From: Owenia fusiformis | Lineage: Eukaryota; Annelida; Polychaeta; Sabellida; Oweniidae | Reading direction: 5' to 3' | Assembly (NCBI GenBank): GCA_903813345.2 | Contig: CAIIXF020000002.1 | Location: 7,123,772 to 7,187,771, forward strand | Length of the DNA: 64,000 bases | Shown: piece by piece, positions 33,101 through 48,100 of the stretch | Numbering within the stretch: position 1 is the first letter of the stretch | Layout: each line of letters opens with the position of its first letter | Translations under genes and position numbers: made by a program | The notes under the pieces: model-generated | Seen by the model: the letters and a program-made list of their open reading frames with translations, nothing else | Database searches by the model: none | Told to the model about the DNA's origin: nothing

Positions 33101-36100
33101 GAAATAAGGACTACACAATGGACTACATTCTTAGCCAGCTTTTGCCAAGGGGGTCACTTTTCAAAAAGATTACAGGTGGTTCATATTTGACAACTTTGGC
33201 CTAATGTCACTCACTCAGAATGGTGACAACTGCATGGTTTTGAAAGAATTATTGGCCATGGAGGGGTCTCAACCCCCCCCCCCCCCCAATTTTTTTGTGG
33301 AGGGTGTTCAGGGCATTTGATGCTTGGCATCTTCAACAAATGGCAGGTGGTGAATTTTGCATGTTAATTGCCTTGTCTTTATCTGCCATATATCAGACAT
33401 ATGCAAATGTTAAATGTGAACACCTGCCAATGCCAATTTGAACACTTGTGACCAGTCCCAGTAGCATTCAGATTAGATGGGTCTCATTGTTATCGATCAG
33501 GCCCATAGCCAGGATTTGCAAGGGGGTTCACTTTTTGAAAAATTCCAGGGGGGGTTCACTTGCGACAATTTTGGTCAAAAAAATGGCCAAAATCACTTAA
33601 AAAGCTCAGAATGGTGACACACTGCACGATTTTGAAAGATTTTTTGGCCAGGGGGGGGGGGGGCTCGAACCCATCGAACTTCTAGCTACGGGCCTGTTGA
33701 TTGAATGTATTTATACTGACTAAAAACCATGTCATGTTCATTTAAGAGTCAATAAAAGGCATATATGATATCATCAAATTTTAAATGATATCATTTTGAT
33801 CTCAATAAATAAGGAAAATCAGTAACATTGAAGCAGTATTATCCGACAGAAACATAAGATTAGACTTACATGTAGTTGTATCATATCGAAAATGACACAC
33901 TGTGAAAATGGCCAATCATATTTGATATTGAACAAGGAAATAACAAAATAAGGAAAACTACATACATGTTGTATCGTTGTACCCTGAGTCCCCGCTGGTT
34001 ATTAAAGATAAAATTCAGTCCTTGATTGTATTTAAGTGTACATTGCCAAGAGATAACTGTTAGCCAGAAATACTAAAAGCTTTAATATTGCTTGAACAAG
34101 TATCCTTAAAACTGCCAAACAGGTCTCTGAACTGTGTCTACCTCAAAACCCAGGACTAAAAAAAATTTCTAATCTTTAAGTATAAATGAAATTTTTAATT
34201 TAGAGACGAGAACTAATACTTTTTACAAAGGGTATATACAGTATTATCTGTTCATTTTCCAGGAAACCTTTTTGTCAGTTTTTGATGCCCTGGATTGTTC
34301 ATAGCTTTTTGACCAGGATATTGAGTAGATTCCCAAAACTAAGACAAATAGGCAGCATAAAATATAGGGACACGCAATATGATGTAGATTTTCTTTCTCA
34401 ATTTTGTTATGGCCACTGTACGCCTACCCTAGAGCAAGTGTGACGTAGGCTTAAGCTTTCAGAAACATCCTTACCTATCAATGTAATAAGGCATTAGCAC
34501 TAACAATAATAGATGATCCAATCTGACATTAGGGTAAAACAACATCATTTATAAGCTGGCTGTGGTTAATAGCAGTTAAAGCCTAATAGAGACAAGATGA
34601 GTATGATGATATCAGATCTGTTACTGTAGGTCCAGATACACCTTGTTTATACATGGTGATACTGCACTAAGGGAAACATTTGAAAAGCAAAATAAAAGAT
34701 AAATTATGTGAGCCATGAACCATTAAATAGGAATCCAGTGATCTTCTGAGCATTAAAGCAAGTCGACGTAGCATTCCCTTGGATTGTAAAACAGGCTTGC
34801 ACCTACCTGAAAATAAGGAAATAATGAAAAATGGGCATATTTTGACCAATTTCGGTCTAAATTATGAAAATGAGAATTGTGCACCCGCTTGAGAAAAATC
34901 CTGTTGAGAACACCCAGGAATCAGTAAAACTTCAAAACCAAAAAGCCTGTAAAGTTGTAGCAATAGAGTAAGCCATGCAAGTTCAAGTTTAATTGAAACA
35001 GCTTGCAAATGGGAATATTTTAGATCTGAGAGTCTTGCATATATTTACTGTAAACACAGGGGCTTGATACAAGACTTAAGTATTGATTAGTAGGATAATT
35101 AATTTATTAATTTATAAACTGGTTATTCCGTAATTCCACATTTCCAAGTGTACATCTTAACTTTCTAACATTATACAAGTTAGTTCAAGTTCCTAAAGTT
35201 ATGAAATACATTGATGGATGAGGTGATATTTATGGATTTGTGAAATCTGAATCGCAATAGATAAAATACCTCTTATTTTACAGAATATTTTTGCAACCCT
35301 GATTGTCAGAGTGTAGAGCATTAGGCTCTCAACATAAATAGAGATATAGTTTTGATGCTCATATAATCTTGATATAGCATGGCCCAAATAAGCTGTCATC
35401 ACCTCAATAGGAGTTAAAATGTGTAACTAGAAACCAAGATTACAAGCCCCCCCCCCCCTGTAGGTCGGTCAAAGGTCAAATCTCAAATTTAAGGTCATAT
35501 TGGAACTCCTGGCAACTTCTGGATGATGTTTAAAAAAGATTTGTATTTGTTTAATTTTTTGACCTTGTCACTGAAGATTGGGAGAGGGAGGAGAGGGGAG
35601 GCTTCTTAAGGAAGTATATACTTGTAAATAAGCATAAAATTTGGTGATTGCTTTTTTCATTAAATTGCTATATTTCTAACTCAGAGTGTAGATGAAACAA
35701 AATCAAATGGTTATAAAGGGTATAGATAAAGATGTCTAATGTAGAAATACCTTGATTTTGAAATTGGTTGATCTATCTAACAAGGCTGCATCCAGGTACT
35801 ACCAGCCATGAGTGTTTTGTACTTAGAACCTGTTCAAATCTTTGAGGTTTTGTGGTGTTTGGTTGTTTGGAAAGTGGTCAGGCTTAATATAAATATAGAG
35901 CGTATCATCTTTCTTTGGCATTGCATTTGTTGTTACTTCAATAGCTGTGAGAACCTACCCTTTTTCAGAGGGGTGTAGTGTATCACACTCTTAAGATTAT
36001 TGATTGATCTTTGGAATTGCAGAACCAATCAGATTGTGTTATTCCTCAAGGATGAGTATTTACAAATATTCAAATGTTAAAATTTCCCTTTCATGCCTGT

Positions 36101-39100
36101 GGACAGCTTTTTCCAACATTTCTGGGGGAGGGTTAACATTTGACAAATCTGGCCTAAAACCAATCGAAAAAATGCTCAGAATGGTAAAAAGTGTTTGATT
36201 TTTAAATGATTTTTAACTGGAGAGGGGGGGTGCTCGAACCCCCAAATCTCCCCTGGCTACAGGCCTGCCTTTTCCATATTTTCCTCACTCATTTATCACT
36301 TGGATTACAAAATCAGTAATGCAATCCTAATTTGGTTCAATACCCTGTTGTTTCTACATACTAGGAAAATCACTAGGCTATTAGAACTATTGCATGTTTC
36401 AAGTATAACGGAACTGTGTGGGATTACACTCTAAGAAAACAGGATCAGAATGCCCAGAAACGAGATATCTCTTCAATTATACTTTCCTGACATAATATCC
36501 TCTTTGAAATTAATAGAACTTGTCTTATTTTTAAAAACAGGATTTCTGAAAATAAAGCATCTTTCAGAATTGGCATTCTGTGTTTTTGTAATAACATCAT
36601 GAATCTGATCATATTTGATACATTTGGTTAATTTTCAGGAGTTTTATTCTACAAGACCCTTCAGTCTTCAATCTAGCAAAATCAATAATGACCTTTCCCT
36701 TCTTTAGTAGAACTCTAATTGTATAATTACCCACTTTTGGGTGCTAAGTTGCTATGGTCACACATCCCCCAAACATTTTAACGCAATATCTGCTTCTTGG
36801 TAGGGATTAACAGCATTGCAATTTGATTTCAAATTACTGGTTATTGATAAGTCTCATTGTTATGATTGTTTTCAATTTCATTGGATGTTTTGAAATTGGC
36901 CATTGTGATTTTTTATGCACAGGTAGCAAATGTTGTATTTTATTTATGGGATTTGTACTAAGATGTAGTGTCCCTATTGACTACCAATATCATATACAGT
37001 AAAACTCTTTTAATCTGTATGTGAGTGGGACTAGCCAAAAGTGTTCAGATTATCAGGTGTTCACATTTCAAATATTAGCAAATATAGGACTGAGAAAAGG
37101 TGTTCGCATTGAGAGTTGTTAGGATTAGACAGGTGTTTTGAAATACAGGTTTAGGTTCAGTGATCTCCCCATTTTTAAAGATATAGTAGGCGGTTCGCAC
37201 TCACATGAGATTAAAAAAAACTTAATTTGAGCCCCTAAGAAATCCCCTTTTGTATACATTTGTACTCGAAAAAGTACAAAAGTACACTTAAAAATCACCA
37301 AAAATATGATAAACGGGACAACTGACCTTGGTTGCTGGAAATCATGTGAATATTTGAATATTTTTATACAGGAATACTGCAACATAGAGGATTGAACTGA
37401 AGAGATGGGGATGTATTATTCAAGAACCTAGCATACTGATCATTATTAATGCATACTGCTACTTGAAGATTAGATCCTCCAAGTGGTTTGCTCTTAGATA
37501 CCAGGAAAATCGTGTTTTCAGTGCATAGTACTCTTATACTGAGAATGCAATGATGGTCTCATCATGGCATATTGTAATGTTCCAAGAGAAGGGCCTTTAC
37601 TGCATGTGTTGATAAATTGGATTCATGTAAAATGATTATAGTGTAAAATGATTATAGTGCTTGTTAATGTCATTCTGATTTGTCAGTCATTAACTAATGC
37701 TTGAGAGTGACTGTGTGTTCCAAGGCATAGCAATAGACTAAAATGGGATAGACGAAAACATGGTCATGGACCCTGTTATATTTTAATAGGTAAAAAAACC
37801 TGCATGTAAAAATCTGTACCCAGAGTTTGAGCTCTTCAACATTGGAGGTTTAAGAATATTGTTGTCATTCTGAACTATCGCGTATTAGTCTTTTAGAGTA
37901 TCTTTTAGTATATTAGATAATCTTTCTGTTTCAATCGCAATATGCATTTCTTAGAGGTTTCTGACTTCCTATTCCTTGTTTGTATCAAGTTTTATGTATT
38001 TTCTCAAGAGTTTTACAATAAATGTGACAAAAATGTAAAATTAGACTCCAGAAAAATCACTGTGGACCCTGCACTAAGAGTCTTTATAAACTACACTCTG
38101 CCTAGTATAGACTATATTACAGTTTAGCAGCCCATCCCCCATGACTGATACCCATGACAATCCATGTCATAAATCATTTCAAACCTACAGTGGTCACCTT
38201 TTCTCAACCAATCTGCGAGCTGGAGCTGGAAGGAGCACATGTTATTAATGTGCGCTCATAACATCAGAGGCAATGACCATATATAGAAAGTCATCCGTAT
38301 TTTGTATTTCTACAACAATCTCTTGGCTCGATTGGCTCGATGAGTTCAGAGACATTGTAAACTGAGAGAGTGAAAATGAAGATCTCTTTTAAGAAGTGAA
38401 GTTGAATGAATGCAAAGGTTAAAGTGCATGTTTTGGATCCCACAATGTCTATTGGAAACACCATTGATTAAAGTCAGGTTATTTGTCTTCTTTGGATCTT
38501 CATCTCTTCACGGGGGATTGCTTTTCTTGTGTCTCTTGTGGTTGATGACTCCAATATATGCATCCGACTTTTTGGTGGACAGTGTTGTGTGGTTGATGTG
38601 CGGCATTTGTTACTGCATTTGGCATCTGTAACAGCATTCAGCCATTTGCATCAGTAACACATAACAGGTGGTGACATTTTACATGTTAATGCCTTGTTTA
38701 GCAATTCTATCAGAGCGGTCTCCATATTACCCAAAGGTTTTAATTGTGAATGACTTAAAGAATTCCTACTTTAAGAATTCCTGAAATTCTAACAGGATAC
38801 AAAAAAATAGATCATGCTAAAGATTAAGGAACAAGTGTTTTTAAGATTGTCAAGGTCAACATGACCTGCTGTATAGAATTGTAATGGTGCAGATTCAATA
38901 TCAGACATACGGATGAAATTCTCTATTTTGTACTCTTTGACATATGTTTCTATAACATATTCTGAAGTTTGAGAATAATGCATGTCTCTATGCTATGTTC
39001 ACCATTTTCAATACAGACAAAACTGTATAACTAGACACGCCCCAATGTGAACATTTTTGTTGGCCTATTTGTAACCTGACTTAAAATCATTTTTGGTCAT

Positions 39101-42100
39101 TTCTATCATTTTGGGAATTTCTATCATTTTGGGGTATTTCTGTCACTTTTGGGCATTTCTGTCACTTTTGGTCATCTTCAACTTCTGTCATTTTTTGGCA
39201 GCTTGGGTTGATTCTTCTTCATACTTGCATTGTTTATTTATCTTAGTACTCAGCAGTTCCTTGGCAGTGTCTCATTATTTTTTTTTCAATTTAGTATACA
39301 TTTTGGAGTGTTAACTACACGCTTGTTGCCCTGTTCTTGTTATACAGTATTTCTAATTTGACATTGTCTGATCTGATTTGAACATTCTAAGGCACGGTGA
39401 CATTAGTGTCAAGATTGACGTCATCTCTGTTTCATTCAATGTTACAATTGTAATTTTACCATAATGTTCATTTGTGAATTTATATTTATAGCTTCAAATA
39501 AATCAGAGATCCTGTTTCTTGGGTCAAAAGAATCACTCCCTCAGAATAAGATAGAAATTAAGAGAGGTATAGGCTAAATGTTGGAATACACTTTTTACAT
39601 ACAGCAGTATTTGCATACAAGACATTGTATACTGTAAAATACATTTTTTCAAGCTAGCTCTGCTGCCTGGTAAGTTTGTTTACAGTTTTCTTAGTATACA
39701 ATTTCTTGTTTTTAACTGTTCACATCATTAAAAGATGTCAGTGTTACTTTTGAACAAATATGTAAAATAGTGCATACTTGTTCATGATACCTGGTTTTGC
39801 ATGTTACTGTGCATATATTTAGTAAACCTGTTTAGTGTAACACCTCTATAAGTGGATCACTTTTCAAAGGCTAGTGACATATTAACCTGTAAAATGAACT
39901 TTGTAAGTAGAACACCTCCATAACCCTACTATCACACCAAACTAGTTCTCACTACGTTCTCGAAAACGGGCTTCAACTGTGTACGAACGGGCTGGACGTA
40001 CTAAGAACCGTTTGGGATCTATTTACAAACTTCATCGAACGTACTCGAACGGGTAGGTCCTCTAGAACTTAGACAATGCTCAAAATGTTCTCGTGGTCGT
40101 CACGTTCTACAATTAGAACGAGTGACAACGTACTAACGGCGAGCTAGACGTACTACGAACGGAACCGTCGTACTTCAATCCTACTAGGGACGTTTTAACA
40201 ACGAGTTGAACTGTCTGAGGACGTGTTGAGAACGAGGTAGAACTCATTGCAAACGGGTTTAAACTGATTAAGAACGTATTTAACACTGCTTATGAACGAG
40301 TTAGCAAAAATATAGCTATCACACCAAACAAGTTGCCACTGCGTTCTTCAAAACTGGTTCTAAACTATGTGCGAACGGAATGAACGTAGCTGCAACTTTC
40401 TAAGGTCTATTTACGAACTTTATGAACGTTCTCAGACGGGAATGTGATTTTAGAATTTTGAATCGATTCAAAATTCGATTGCGACCATACCGTTCTGTTA
40501 TCAGGTCATGATGACCTTCTAGACTAAGGGACGCGTTCTACGGCGTTGCACTCCGACGTGGTGCGACCTGAACGAACTGCGAACGAGATGGACGTATTGA
40601 AGACTGTTTAAAAACGAAGAAGCTAATTATTTCAGACATATTTCCCGACCACAGCCAGATTGAGCCCGTTTTACGACGTTTTCGTAGGACTGGCAAGAAC
40701 GGGTAAGAACGAGTTTGGGTGATAGGGGGGTAAGTGAAACACTTCGGTCCTGTTACCTATTAACTTAATGTAATGTGAACTCTGTTAGTGGAACACCTCC
40801 TTCAGTTGAACACCTTTCCGGTTCATGAAGGCAATATAAAATGAAGTGGAACACTTTTCAAATTCTAGTTACATAAAAACTTAACGTAAGTGCCTGTTAG
40901 TAGAACACCTCCATCAGTTGAACACCTTTCCGGTTACCTTCTGGAAAGGTGTTCTTGAAGGCAATATAAAATGAAGCGGAACACTTTTCAACGTCTAGTT
41001 ATACTCATAAACTTAAAATTAGCCTCTGTTAGTGGAACACCTCCAACAGTTGAACACTTCCATCAGTTGAACACCTTTCCACCCTCTGGAAAGGTGTTCA
41101 TGAAGGGAATATAAAATGAACCCCATTTTGTTACCGGAACACTTTTTTTTGTGGTATACCGATGGTGCTCTACTGTAGGTTTTACTGTAGTTCATAGCCA
41201 GGTCTCTATAGTTTATATCAAATACACATTTATAAGGTCAATGTACCCATAGTATAGGGTGATGAGAATAAATCTATCTAAATATATAATGGGGTCAATG
41301 TGAAGGTTGGGGGATGGATTAAACATTACATTCCCCGTTGCTGGAGTTAAGTATAAGAGTGATTTCAATGCATCAGTATGATTCCTTGTACCCTTTGCAT
41401 TCATTTGACTTCTAGACACTTCTTAGAAGGACTCATCGAGCCATTCAGATTACATCGCATCTCAACTTTCTCTGATGCTTGAAATGATTTATGGCCCAGG
41501 TCGCAAGTGTCAAGGGCATTAGTTGTGAGGATGGGGCTGCTAAATTGTAATGTCTATACTAGGCAGAGGATGGTTTATTACGAGACTCTATGTACAGGGT
41601 AGATCCCTTATAAATCATTCAATGATGGGAAGAACTGAATAATCTGTTATGCTTTGGAATCAGGATTTGTCCTCTAATTAGTTATAATACAGTACATGTA
41701 AATCAAAGGTGTTCAGATTAGGGAAATGTACCCACCTGAAAAGCCATTTGCACCCACTTGAAAATGAGAAAATTTATAAAAATTTGCCATATTTTGACCA
41801 AATTTGGTTTAAATTGTGAGATTCAGAATTATGCACCTACTTGAGATAAGATCCTGGAGAGATCACTGAAATGGTACAGGTGTAAAAGACCAGTATGTGG
41901 GGGATATTATAAACTTTATGCCAATAGCCTTTGGGAGTTTGACTTCTGTTTATTTGGCTGGACTGATGTTGTTTTTACCTGCTAATTTGGACAAAAGTAT
42001 TTTCATGTTCACTTTGTAAGTAACAAGTCTTGAGTTGCTTTTAGAAGGTGAGAATTACCTATTACCTGCCAAATTGGATCTGTCTACCTGCCAAATTGGC

Positions 42101-45100
42101 AGTTTTATTTACCTGCCAAATTGGATTTTATGTTAAGCTTTAAACAAAAAGGTCCTGTACCCACCCCCCTTCAATGAGGGAGGGGGAATTGGGATGATTT
42201 GGGTATATACGGGATGCAGATTCTAAACTAGATACAATCCCTGCCCTTATAAGGCCAGAAAACCCTTAAGGATTTTGTCAGCTTGTAATTGAACTGCCTT
42301 ATAAGGCAGCTTACATTTGAGCACTCTTTGTTTGTATGCAGCATTCCAGATTTCAAAAAATAGATGGCTCTCAAAGCATTTTTTCATAGGAGGCTAAGAA
42401 ATGGCCTGAAAATACAATAAAGAAATTCTTTGTAAGGGACTAGGGCAAAATTAATAAACCACCAAAGGGTTGCTTTGCAAAAAATAATTGCCTGCTTAGA
42501 ATTCATGAAATTGAAACTCCAGATAACATCAATATTTATCATAATAAAAAATCATAAATTGAATGTGACTTTCTGAAGTTTATATTTCATCAAAAAGTTC
42601 ATTGTAACTCCTAGACTCGTAAAATCTTGCTTCAAGCCTCTCTGACCCTCTCACGATCCCCTGGAATGCATCACAATCTAAAATCTGGAGGTGAAGTTAA
42701 TAAAAAGGGTGGGGGGTGCAGACCTTCATAACCAGAATCTTTGATTGTAATTATTTATATTGGATGATATATATGATGGTCTCTTTGTAAAATCATTTGT
42801 TTATTTTTAGCTCTAGTTCTACCACTTAGTGTTCTACCCCCTCCCTAGTCATAGATATCGTTCGCCTGCAACTGAAGGGCTGGGGTAGGAAACAATAGCC
42901 ACTTTTGGGAAAACCGCTGTGAATTTGAACTTTTAGTGACGTGTCTTTTGAACCCTATCCTTTTCAAGAGTTAATTGTAGTAATCACTACTAGATTCTGA
43001 GGCTCAAGGTGTTTGACTCTTGCATAGTATTTGAATCTTGCATAGTATTGGACTCTTGCACAGTATGTGACTCTTGCATAGTATTGGACTCTTGCATAGT
43101 ATGGGACTCTTGCATAGTATGGGATTCTTGCATAGTATGGGACTCTTGCATAGTATGGGATTCTTGCATAGTATGGGACTCTTGCATATTATTTGACTCT
43201 TGCATAGTATTTGAATCTTGCATAGTATTGAACTCTTGCATAGTATGGGACTCTTGCATAGTATGGGATTCTTGCATAGTATGGGACTCTTGCATATTAT
43301 TTGACTCTTGCATAGTATTGGACTCTTGCATAGTATGGGACTCTTGCATATTATTTGACTCTTGCATAGTATTGGACTCTTGCATAGTATTGGACTCTTG
43401 CATAGTATGGGATTCTTGCATAGTATGGGACTCTTGCATAGTATGGGATTATTGCATAGTATGGGACTCTTACATAGTATGGGATTCTTGCATAGTATGG
43501 GACTCTTGCATAATATGAGACTTTTGCATAGTATTTGACTCTTGCATAGTATTGGACTTTTGCATAGTATTTGACTCTTGCAAAGTATGGGACTCTTGCA
43601 TAGTATTTGACTCTTGCATAGTATTGGACTTTTGCATAGTATTTGACTCTTGCATAGTATTTGACTTGCATAGAATGTGACTCTTGCATAATATGAGACT
43701 TTTGCATAGCATAGTATGGGACTCTTGTATAAAATATGACTCTTGCATAGTATGGGACTCTTGCATAATATGAGACTTTTGCATAGTATTTGACTCTTGA
43801 ATAGTATTTGACTCTTGCATAGTATTGGACTCTTGTATAATATGAGACTTTTGCATAGTATTTGACTCTTGCATAGTATTTGACTTGCATAGTATGGGAC
43901 TCTTGCATAGTATTTGACTTGCATAGAATGTGACTTTTGCATAGTATGTGACTCTTGCATAGTATGTGACTTTCATAATATGTGACTCTTGCATAGTATG
44001 TGACTCTTACATAGTATGTGACTCTTGCAGAGTACATGTATGTGAATCATAAATCCTGTATGAAAGTATTATGATATCTGGCGCGCAGAGTCAAGTTATA
44101 AACTATTAAAGACGAAACTCTTTTAAGAAGCAAAGTCGAACAATCGAATGCAGAGGGCAATATTATGATAAGTCTTAGATCGCAATATTAATTTTTTAGA
44201 AGGGTCCGTTTTCACTTGCTTTTTGGCCACGTTTCAAAAAGTTTGATTTGATAATGAGCTAGAGTCACAAGTTAAAGTAGAGTGTGGGAAAATGAGTATG
44301 ATAACTAAGATATGCATTGATTTCATTTCTCTTTTGTTATCATGTCTGATGTCATGTCACAGCAATTGATGTCATGCCACTGCAATTAGTGGGAACATCA
44401 GTCTTTATGAAATAGAGTGGTGCTAGTCTAGATGAAACTGGTTGAGGCATATCAGTCATGATCTATTAATTCCCGTTCTTGGAAAAGTCAATCATTTATC
44501 AGAAACTATATGAGGAAATTTGTGCATCGGATATTAGAAATATACAATCGTATACTTACACGGATAGAATAGCTTTAGGTAAGTTCATGATGTTTCAACA
44601 TTTTTTCATCACTTTTATAATGTATATCATATCGGGAATGCTAGTTTTTAATATCATATATTAATCGAGCAAAATATCTGAAAATAAGTGATTTTTGCAA
44701 TTACATGTGTATCACTCACTTTTTTTTAAAATAAATGTAAAATACATGGCAGTATGGCAAGTTACTATTTACTGAATTGAATAATAGTGTCATTTTTCTT
44801 GTCATGACAGAATTTAAGGTTAAAGTAACATATAGGATATAGTGTGTATGGTTCTGGAATGTGGTACTGTTGAATGTTGATACCCATTGAAATTAAATCC
44901 AACATATTTTTATAGCCGTATATCTTCGATAAGAGATGAATAAAAAAGAATAAAGAATTAAACGCCTTGTGTGGAACACTTAAATTGTAAACGCTACAAA
45001 AACATACATTTGATTCAAGTATTTTAGAGACGGAGAATTTCAAAGACTGAAATGAGTTGATTATTTTGTAGGGATGTCTGTGTGTGAAATGTGACTAAAA

Positions 45101-48100
45101 TTACATTTTAACTTGGATTACAATAAAAATTGTTGATTTTGCTGAATTTTGTTTAATCTATAGGTCTTTAGTGATGTTTGTTGCAGCTTTATTATATGTT
45201 CATACCATCCCACACACTCCTTTATATTCTTAACTATACCTTTTAAGTTGTACTTTATGAATGGGTGGCCAATGATTTAAAGGAATCTAAAGGTCCCATA
45301 AGTCTAAAGCAATGTGATACATTAAACCTCCCAAAATTTGGTGCTTTTCATTTTACCAGTAACTGATGTATTACATTTGAACCAATGCTGGAATATAATG
45401 ATGATTTCTCATACAGTTAAACCTCTATATTCAAACACCTCTCTGAACACATTTTCTTGCTCCCAATTTTGTTACCTCCCATAGACTTTCATATTAACAA
45501 AACCTTGAAAAATGAACATCTACTAAACTACTTTTGATTGGTCATAAGTGGTGTTGGGATAAGACAGGTTTCACAGTATTTTTAAATTTGTCACATTCAC
45601 AAATAACAAGGAAGGATAAGTCTACGTTTGTAGCATGGTGCATATTTACAAAACATTCATAAATCACAGCCCTGGGATAAAGTCCTTGAACTGTATATTT
45701 TAAATACAAACCATGCAGAAAATGCATGTCTTCGTGATTTCATACAGAATGTAAAGTTCAGGACAGAGGTTGAAATAAGGAATAAAATCAACTGAAAACA
45801 ATGGCTTTATACATTTGAAATTGGAAAAATGGACTGTTTGTTCAATTAAGGGGTTAGCACCCAAAATTAACATTGTCAAGGGTATCACTACATGCCTGGG
45901 CTACCCATGAGAGAAATTCTTTGCAGTCATGCCTTTTGGAGTTGATGTCTCTCTAAAATTTGAATAAACTACTTGATTTTCTTGCACTTCTATACAATTT
46001 AGAGTGTTAACTACATGCTTGTATACTTCATTCCTTGCTAATTCCACTCCATTTTAACAAATTTTGAATTTTAAAACATGATCCCATGGAATTTTCTCAT
46101 GTGTTTGGAGCACAAGTCAGACAATGATTGCTGGTTAATCTAAGCAAGTGTATCAGACACATTCAGTGTGATCCAATGAGTCAAGTCAGCAAGTCAGGTG
46201 GTTACATGCACAGTCTAGATGAAAAATAGCTCAGAAAATATATAAATGCATATGGTCTATCTAGAAACTTAAAAATGCATTTGGTCTATCAAGAAAATAT
46301 AGAAATGCATTTGACCAACTAGGAAAGTATAAAAATGCATTTCTTCAAAATAATGTAATTCATTAGGCCTACGTAGAAAATTTAGGCATATTAGGCATAT
46401 CGAAGTAAGTGTTGAAATCCATTTGCCATATATAGAAAATATTCATGAAGGAGAAAAAATTATAAAATGTGATATAGTGCAGAAACATGGTTAAAGAAAG
46501 CTTGGTAAGTGACATTTTCAATAATTTGGTCAAGCATTAAGGTTGGACAAGTCCAACAAGTTTTAAAGGGAGATGTTCAAGAAATCATTTGCTGAACATT
46601 AAATGTTTTGGGGGTTTTGAGCACTTTTCGCATGATTTTTTGCCAAACTTACAAAAAGCTCCCCCCCCCCCGCCTTGGCAAAAGCTCCCCCTTAGAAAAA
46701 ACGCTAACTGTTTTGCTGTAGTATTTCCCATTTTTGCACTTCTTGCTCCATATTTGGACATATCAGGATTATAAAACTCAATGGACAAAATATATATTCA
46801 AATACAGTGTTTTGAGAATTTATGTAAAATGTAAAAATGTCCTTGAAAGAAAAATTTATTTAATATCCCAAATTTTGGATATACACGAATCTGTGTTTTT
46901 AAGGAAGAGTCAAATTTGGGGTCTCTCATTACAGAAAAAACTAAGAAATTATGTCATTCAGTTTCAGTTCTATTGTTTTTGAGATTTACTTAGATTTAAG
47001 TCAAGTAGACTATTGTGTCTTGTGACACTTTGATTCATTGAAAAACACCAAAGTACAAAGTGCATGGAAGATATGTTTTGTTCTTTTAATAGGGAGTTCT
47101 TATTATTTCACTGGGTGGGATTGTCTTTTTGAAAATGAACAATTTTATGTGATTTCATCTCATGACACTTTGAAAAAAGCACCACATCCAAAGTACTTGA
47201 AATAAAGGTTTTATTCTTCTAATAGTGGGCCTTTTCGGTCATTACTGGGCTTATTTTTTAGTTTCAGGCCAAATTTTGAAGAAAATGGGCCTCAAAATTT
47301 CAAAATTTGGGCCCACTTTTGGGTTTTAGGGGCACATCCTACATTCACATCAAGCTATTCCCCAAGTTTGATAATGCAAATAAATAGGGGGATGGCCTGA
47401 GGGAGGGATTATATCCGGAGGGGGGGGATATTCTAATATACCTGAAACATTGTTCTTATTTCCAGACCCTCTTCAACCTAACTTGAAATTTAATGGCTGG
47501 TCTTTACCTTATCTAAAGAAACCTCCACCACCAAAGACTAGAGTGCAAAACTAGTTATAACCCATAATTATAAAGTAGCGATTCTTATAATATATAAGTG
47601 AATGTTTTTTTGTGATAGATTCCAGACAACCAGACACATTTTTTATTCAACTTTAAGTGTGTTTTTATAATGTACTTAATTAATCACTGTTTGAAGATTT
47701 TTTGTATTTGATATCCTTTAATAATTCAGTTATCCCAAATTGAAATTATACTGTCTAGTGCCTGTCTGTTATGTATTCAATCTGTCAAAAGTCTGCACAT
47801 GTCTAATTTGGATGTTAAGTCATAGTGGGACTGGCCAAAAGTGTTCAGATTAGCAGGTGTTCACATTTCAAGGTTTCCTAATTACCATGCGTGCTGTCTG
47901 GCTGAAGATGAAGCTCTCTTTTAAGAAGTGAAGTCAAATGAATACAAAGGGTATTTCTAATGTGAGTCAATGAGAGATTGCAAAATTAGAGTCGAAATAA
48001 AGCTCCTTTCTCAAGTGAATGCAAAATTATCATTTTCACAATTCAGACTAAAATTGGTCAACATATGCACATTTTTATGATTTTCCTCATATTCAAGTTG

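Noticed and set aside
43011-44034. CRISPR-like array
   Set aside because: Units are contiguous without unique spacers and the DNA is animal; it is a minisatellite.
43004-44037. Long ORFs (up to 318 codons) on both strands
   Set aside because: They are entirely the 18-bp minisatellite, whose unit is a multiple of three; no gene context.
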